Notes under the pieces: model-generated
The model's database searches: none
Told to the model about the DNA's origin: nothing
The model's input: the letters and a program-made list of their open reading frames with translations, nothing else
Part shown: positions 60,338 through 64,000 of the stretch, in pieces
Layout of the letters: every line of letters begins with the position of its first letter
Numbering within the stretch: the stretch's first letter is position 1
DNA from: Intestinibacillus sp964580155
Lineage (GTDB): Bacteria > Bacillota > Clostridia > Oscillospirales > Butyricicoccaceae
Length of the DNA: 64,000 nucleotides
Assembly (NCBI GenBank): GCA_964580155.1
Contig: CAZOJP010000003.1
Location: 1 to 64,000, forward strand
Direction: 5' to 3'
Position numbers and translations under genes: made by a program

Positions 60338-62112
60338 GCCCCCTTATCGTTGCCAAAGTACAAAACTGCGGTCACCTTCGTGCCTTGTCCGGGCGAGCTT
60401 TCAAACCGAAGTCCGCTCTGCTCTCCGTAGGTCGTGCGCAGCCGGCGGTGCACGTTCTGCACCCCGATGCCGCCTCCTTGCGATGCCTCGCCGCGCTGCA
60501 GCATCTCAAGTTTTTGTGCGCTCATCCCGCAGCCGTTATCTTGCACACACAGATACAGGAAAGCATCCTTCCGCCAGGCCGAAACCGTGATTTTTTCACC
60601 CAGTCTTCCCGGCTCAATCCCATGCTGAATGGCGTTTTCTACCAAGGGCTGTAGAATGAACCGCAGAATATGGAAATCATATAAATCATCCTCTGCGACA
60701 TGGGTTTCATATTCGATCATGCCCTTATATCGCACATTCTGAATGTAGATATACTTCGATAGCATGCTCAGTTCATCGCGCAGCGAAATGGTTTCCGTCG
60801 CGTCTCGAAGGTTTGCGTGCAGCAATTCTCCCAGCGCCTCTGTCATATTGCAGATGCCGCGCGCACCCTGCATCTTTGCCATCATCCGAATGGAATTGAG
60901 CGTGTTGCCGAGAAAATGCGGATTGATTTGCGCCTTTAGCATGCGCATTTCGGTGTTGCGCTTGTCTTTCTCCTGCCGAATACGCTCTTCAATCAGCATC
61001 TTGATTTCATCCTGCATTTCGTTGATACTATGCCCCAACTGTGTCAGTTCGTATGCGGTGCCGGGTTCGATTTTTCGCTCAAAGTTGCCGCGTGCAATAT
61101 CGCTGACTGCAGAGACCATTTCCGTAATCGGCTGCGTGAATCTTCTGGAAAAGTAGATGGCAAGTCCGCAGGCAAGCGCAATCGCAACCAGCAATACAGG
61201 GGCTCCCGTGCGCAGCAAAAGCAGCAGCTGCTCCGCTTTCCTGCCATCCGGCACTGCCGCCACCAGAGTCCATACCGGCGCAGCGGTGGCATCTCCGTAG
61301 AAAACCAGCCTTTGTCCGTCAACCGTCACGGGATGTCCGTTGTGCAAATCATTTTGCAGCAGCACAGAGCGGGATTCATACGTTTTCAAGGTGTTGTTGC
61401 CGCGCCAGGCGTCGTTTGCACCGAGAACATCGCCCCCGGAGGAAATCAGTGCAATCCGCTCGCCGGGTTTGCCCAAAAACTCGGGACATTGATCGGAGAA
61501 CAGACCGGGTTTGAAGATAATCACCAGATACCCCAGCGTTTCGGCTCCGTTTGCGCTGACGATGCGCTGGCTGTATGGCAATACAGTACCATAGCCGGAC
61601 AGGGCAGTGGGGTTGCGGCGCAACGCATCCCAATGAATCCGCTCCATGTTGGAAAAACGCTCCCTCTGGCAAAACGTACTGACAACCTCGGCATAATCGA
61701 CAAGGGAGGATTCCTTTCCGCTTCGGATGTCCAGACCATTGTTTCCGATGATAAACAGGGACAAAATATGCTCTGTCAGCGGCAGATGCTGAAACTGCCG
61801 ATTCAGTTCATTTATCACAGACTGCTTGTCCGGGCTAAACAGCTTTGCATCCTCGCGGTGTCCCTGCAGCAGCGTCTGAACGCTTTGATTCCGGCAAATG
61901 TAGTTTGCAAACTCATTGACCTGACCCGCCAACAGCTCGATCTTTTCGAGCGCGTGGGAGAGAACCCTCTCGCTCTTTTCGATCGTTTCCCGCTCAATGC
62001 TGTGGCGCATATAGGTCACATAGTAGCCGGAGAACAGCGTGAGCGACAGCACCGCCACCAAAACAAAGTGCACAATCAGCTGCTGCCGCATTCTTTTTTG
62101 TCGTTTCTTCAC
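60334..62112 (-). CDS. YesM-type sensor histidine kinase
   Basis: This 592-residue kinase has a membrane segment at about 13-32, an extracellular sensing domain of about 260 residues, a second membrane segment near 298-318, HAMP (FTQPITEMVSAV), the His_kinase domain with phosphoacceptor His399 in INPHFLGNTL, and a HATPase domain (LVENAIQHGIEPG, GCGM, GGGIGVQNVHRRL). YesM/YesN pairs usually control carbohydrate uptake in response to extracellular sugars. The start is a GTG at 62112 behind AAGGAGGGAGAGCAG. It overlaps the regulator by 4 nt and leads the operon. Confidence 0.92.
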   Translation of the reverse strand: MKKRQKRMRQQLIVHFVLVAVLSLTLFSGYYVTYMRHSIERETIEKSERVLSHALEKIELLAGQVNEFANYICRNQSVQTLLQGHREDAKLFSPDKQSVINELNRQFQHLPLTEHILSLFIIGNNGLDIRSGKESSLVDYAEVVSTFCQRERFSNMERIHWDALRRNPTALSGYGTVLPYSQRIVSANGAETLGYLVIIFKPGLFSDQCPEFLGKPGERIALISSGGDVLGANDAWRGNNTLKTYESRSVLLQNDLHNGHPVTVDGQRLVFYGDATAAPVWTLVAAVPDGRKAEQLLLLLRTGAPVLLVAIALACGLAIYFSRRFTQPITEMVSAVSDIARGNFERKIEPGTAYELTQLGHSINEMQDEIKMLIEERIRQEKDKRNTEMRMLKAQINPHFLGNTLNSIRMMAKMQGARGICNMTEALGELLHANLRDATETISLRDELSMLSKYIYIQNVRYKGMIEYETHVAEDDLYDFHILRFILQPLVENAIQHGIEPGRLGEKITVSAWRKDAFLYLCVQDNGCGMSAQKLEMLQRGEASQGGGIGVQNVHRRLRTTYGEQSGLRFESSPGQGTKVTAVLYFGNDKGA

Positions 62113-62142
62113 CTGCTCTCCCTCCTTATGCTTCTATTGTAT

Positions 62143-62160
62143 CATCTTGCACGTAAGATG
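62143..62160. promoter_or_regulatory. Inverted repeat at the kinase promoter
   Basis: CATCTT-GCACGT-AAGATG is a perfect 6-bp inverted repeat just upstream of a TACAAT -10-like box on the minus strand, about 35 nt from the kinase start. A weak -35 (TTTTCA) lies 17 nt before the box. It could be an operator. Confidence 0.45.
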
Positions 62161-62200
62161 AAAAGACCGGGCTTTTCAGGAACGAAAAGCCCGGTCTTTT
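62161..62200 (-). terminator. Terminator of the esterase gene
   Basis: The 17-bp stem AAAAGACCGGGCTTTTC/GAAAAGCCCGGTCTTTT with a 6-nt loop; strong and nearly symmetrical. It isolates the esterase from the kinase operon. Confidence 0.9.
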
Positions 62201-62229
62201 TCCTCAGTGCAGGAACGGTGCGGTGTGTG

Positions 62230-64000
62230 TTATGCTGTGTATTGCACAGAACCGTCCGCTGCTCTGGTGTAATGTGAGAACCAGTCCGCCCATACGCGTG
62301 CCGAATGCTCCGACATGGTCGCATGGGGCATATAGTCCACGATTTCAGCGCGCAGCATCGGTACGCCGTTGCCATTTTCATAGGTCAGCGTGTACCAGCG
62401 GCTGTTCGGACCGCCGGGGGTGAAGGCAGATTCTGCGTCCGTGTGCGGCTTGCTGACCGTATCCCAATCGATGCTTCCCGGAATAGCGTTCAGCTCAAAC
62501 CACTTCTGCAAAGTTCTGCCCGAGCTGTTTGTTGCCGTCAGGGGAACCGGGCAAATCGCCTTCTCGGTGGAACCCTCTGTGCCTGCCGCAAGATAGATCG
62601 GCACGCCGCCGACTGCCGCCATAGCGTCGGCATCGAGGCTGTCATAGACCGCATCGCGGAAGACGAAGCCGGACAGCGGAGCCGCTGCCGCAAACATCTG
62701 CGGATTGCTCATTGCGAGCACATGGCTCATCTGCGAGCCCCAGGAATGACCGGTCACATAGACGCGTCCCAGGTCGATGTCGTAGCTGTCGTCCAGATCA
62801 CGCAGCATATGCTTGACAAACGCGATGTCATCCATACGAGTCGGATCCTGTGCGATGTTCCATGCGGGGAACGGTGCATTGCCGTTTTCAGACAGGTTGC
62901 CGTTGATTGCGGAGGGGAACACCACGATGAAGTTGTTCGCATCCGCAACCTTGTGCCAGTCGGACTGCCCGGCATATACCGCGCCGTTGAGCGTGTAGCC
63001 GTGCATTGCGAACACCACCGGAACATCACTCGTGGATGTGTTTACGCCGCTTGGAACGTAAACATACCATTCACGCATCCAGCCGTCCACGTCTTCATAC
63101 TTGCGGGTCATGTGAAGGTCTGCAATCGGGTCGAGGGTCATGCGCAGGTCGCCGCCCGGATCAGCCATCCAGCGGCGCACGCCGAACAGGAAGTCGTTCC
63201 AGATGGTGCTTTCGAGATCTGCAGGCGCAGCCGCGCTCTCCCAAATGCGGTAAGCCTGCTTATCGCGGTTGGCTGCATATTCGGCTTCGGTCAGATCGTC
63301 GGTGCGCACATATTGATCCGTATCCCCGACAGTGCTTGCGCCTTCCGTAATTTTATTTGCCGATTTCCAGTAGTTTAGCGTAGCCGCGTCGGTTGTGGTG
63401 CTGTCGTTGATGATCCAAACCGGAAGCGGCAGGGTGTTTTTCAAAATGGTGCTGTTTGCGTCGCTGTATCCGTTGAGGCTCGTCGCATATGCGGCGTTAT
63501 GCTCGGCCAGCCATGCGCCATCGACCGCGCCCGCGCCGACTGTTGTCAGGCCGGCCCATACAGCGGTCTGGTCCATTGCCGCCATCTGTGCGATGGTGCC
63601 GCCGACGCCGTAGCCCACCATGTAGTTCTTGGCCTCGTGGATGCAGTACAGGCTTCTTCCGCTGGCAGCGGCATAAACCTGATTGACATAGTCAATATCG
63701 GCCGCGCGTTCCTCTGCCGAGGTGCCATAGGTCAGGCCGTCCAGCGAGATGACGATAAACTTTTCCTGCTGTTTTGTCCAGGTATCGTCAATAGCCTGTG
63801 TGTCCGTAGCGTCGGCAAGTGTTTTCCAATTGTTGAATGTCGTCGCTGCCTGTCCGTTCTCCGGCAGAACGAACACGCCTGCGTTGGATTCGCGCGCGCC
63901 GTCGGGAACGTAGGACGTAAAGGTTCTTGTCGAGCCATCGAACAGGGTTACGGTTTCTACCTTCGTGCCCGTATGCAGGGTCTTATACGGATTGCTCGCA
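62230..64000 (-). CDS. Secreted esterase/PHB-depolymerase-like protein with two hydrolase halves (partial)
   Basis: The frame runs off the window, so the N-terminus is missing; about 589 codons are present. The C-terminal half (from about WYVYVPSGV) is an alpha/beta hydrolase of the poly-hydroxybutyrate depolymerase/feruloyl esterase type: AMHGYTLNG, nucleophile in GHSWGSQ and a late His in DYMPHAT. The N-terminal half looks like a second, degenerate hydrolase: it opens with TSYVPDG and has GYGVGGT at the nucleophile elbow, with Gly where Ser is expected. Many Ser/Thr/Asn and few Lys suggest an exported protein. Substrate is unknown. A GTG near 63876 is internal, not the start. Confidence 0.75.
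   Translation of the reverse strand, partial: ASNPYKTLHTGTKVETVTLFDGSTRTFTSYVPDGARESNAGVFVLPENGQAATTFNNWKTLADATDTQAIDDTWTKQQEKFIVISLDGLTYGTSAEERAADIDYVNQVYAAASGRSLYCIHEAKNYMVGYGVGGTIAQMAAMDQTAVWAGLTTVGAGAVDGAWLAEHNAAYATSLNGYSDANSTILKNTLPLPVWIINDSTTTDAATLNYWKSANKITEGASTVGDTDQYVRTDDLTEAEYAANRDKQAYRIWESAAAPADLESTIWNDFLFGVRRWMADPGGDLRMTLDPIADLHMTRKYEDVDGWMREWYVYVPSGVNTSTSDVPVVFAMHGYTLNGAVYAGQSDWHKVADANNFIVVFPSAINGNLSENGNAPFPAWNIAQDPTRMDDIAFVKHMLRDLDDSYDIDLGRVYVTGHSWGSQMSHVLAMSNPQMFAAAAPLSGFVFRDAVYDSLDADAMAAVGGVPIYLAAGTEGSTEKAICPVPLTATNSSGRTLQKWFELNAIPGSIDWDTVSKPHTDAESAFTPGGPNSRWYTLTYENGNGVPMLRAEIVDYMPHATMSEHSARVWADWFSHYTRAADGSVQYTA

Noticed and set aside
1..64000. CRISPR arrays, insertion sequences, prophage or integration sites.
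   Set aside because: No direct-repeat arrays, transposase-like or phage-like proteins and no tRNA-flanking duplications were seen.

Overview
The window is a GC-rich chromosomal segment of a spore-forming low-to-mid-branching Firmicute, most likely a Clostridia/Oscillospirales-type gut anaerobe. Evidence for this is the sporulation genes ylbJ, yqfC and yqfD, the Bacillus/Clostridium order yqfC-yqfD-phoH-ybeY-dgkA-era-yqzL-recO, TTG/GTG starts behind strong AGGAGG ribosome sites, a flavodiiron protein of anaerobes, a Firmicutes L10 leader, and a BusR/OpuA osmolyte module. I see no insertion sequence, prophage or CRISPR array.

Layout. 0.1-9.1 kb: ylbJ (minus), then a tightly overlapping operon yqfC, yqfD, phoH, ybeY, dgkA, era, yqzL, recO, mutS2. 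9.2-13.0 kb: an HPr-like gene with Tyr in place of the phosphorylatable His, uvrC, rsmD, coaD and a coiled-coil protein. 13.1-27.4 kb: the division and cell-wall cluster (mraZ, rsmH, ftsL, a PASTA class B PBP, murE, murF, mraY, ftsW, murG, ftsQ, DUF881, sbp, ftsZ), driven by a clear promoter with four MraZ boxes at 10-nt spacing. 27.4-29.0 kb: corA behind a short leader ORF and an SD-masking hairpin, and convergent ruvX. 29.1-32.9 kb: rpmG-secE-nusG-rplK-rplA and rplJ-rplL with L1-like sites and an L10 attenuator. 33-37 kb: ychF, a zinc phospholipase-C-like protein and a LysM/G5/M23 peptidase. 37.2-44.0 kb (minus): a FAD dehydrogenase behind a purine-riboswitch-like element, a flavodiiron protein, secA behind a long structured leader, and a Ca/Na-type exchanger behind a yybP-ykoY (Mn2+) riboswitch. 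44.2-46.3 kb: prfB and a pair of half-size TSUP transporters. 46.4-50.3 kb: a BusR-type c-di-AMP-responsive repressor (interrupted by a 10-N assembly gap) divergent from the glycine-betaine transporter opuA genes, with a bipartite operator over the promoter. 50.4-57.5 kb: tRNA-Val, pyruvate carboxylase, metG, a DUF4177 protein and tatD. 57.5-64 kb (minus): a sugar-type lipoprotein, a YesN-type response regulator broken by a nonsense codon, a YesM-type kinase, and a secreted esterase running off the window.

How it fits together. Most of the window is housekeeping: cell wall and division, ribosome biogenesis and translation, protein export, repair. The accessory interest lies in regulation: at least five different RNA-level control elements (L10 attenuator, L1-like sites, Mn2+ riboswitch, purine-like riboswitch, corA leader) plus an unassigned structured secA leader. 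BusR/OpuA and pyruvate carboxylase, both from families that are known c-di-AMP targets in other Firmicutes, lie side by side. The last 6 kb looks like a ligand-sensing two-component unit whose response regulator is damaged.
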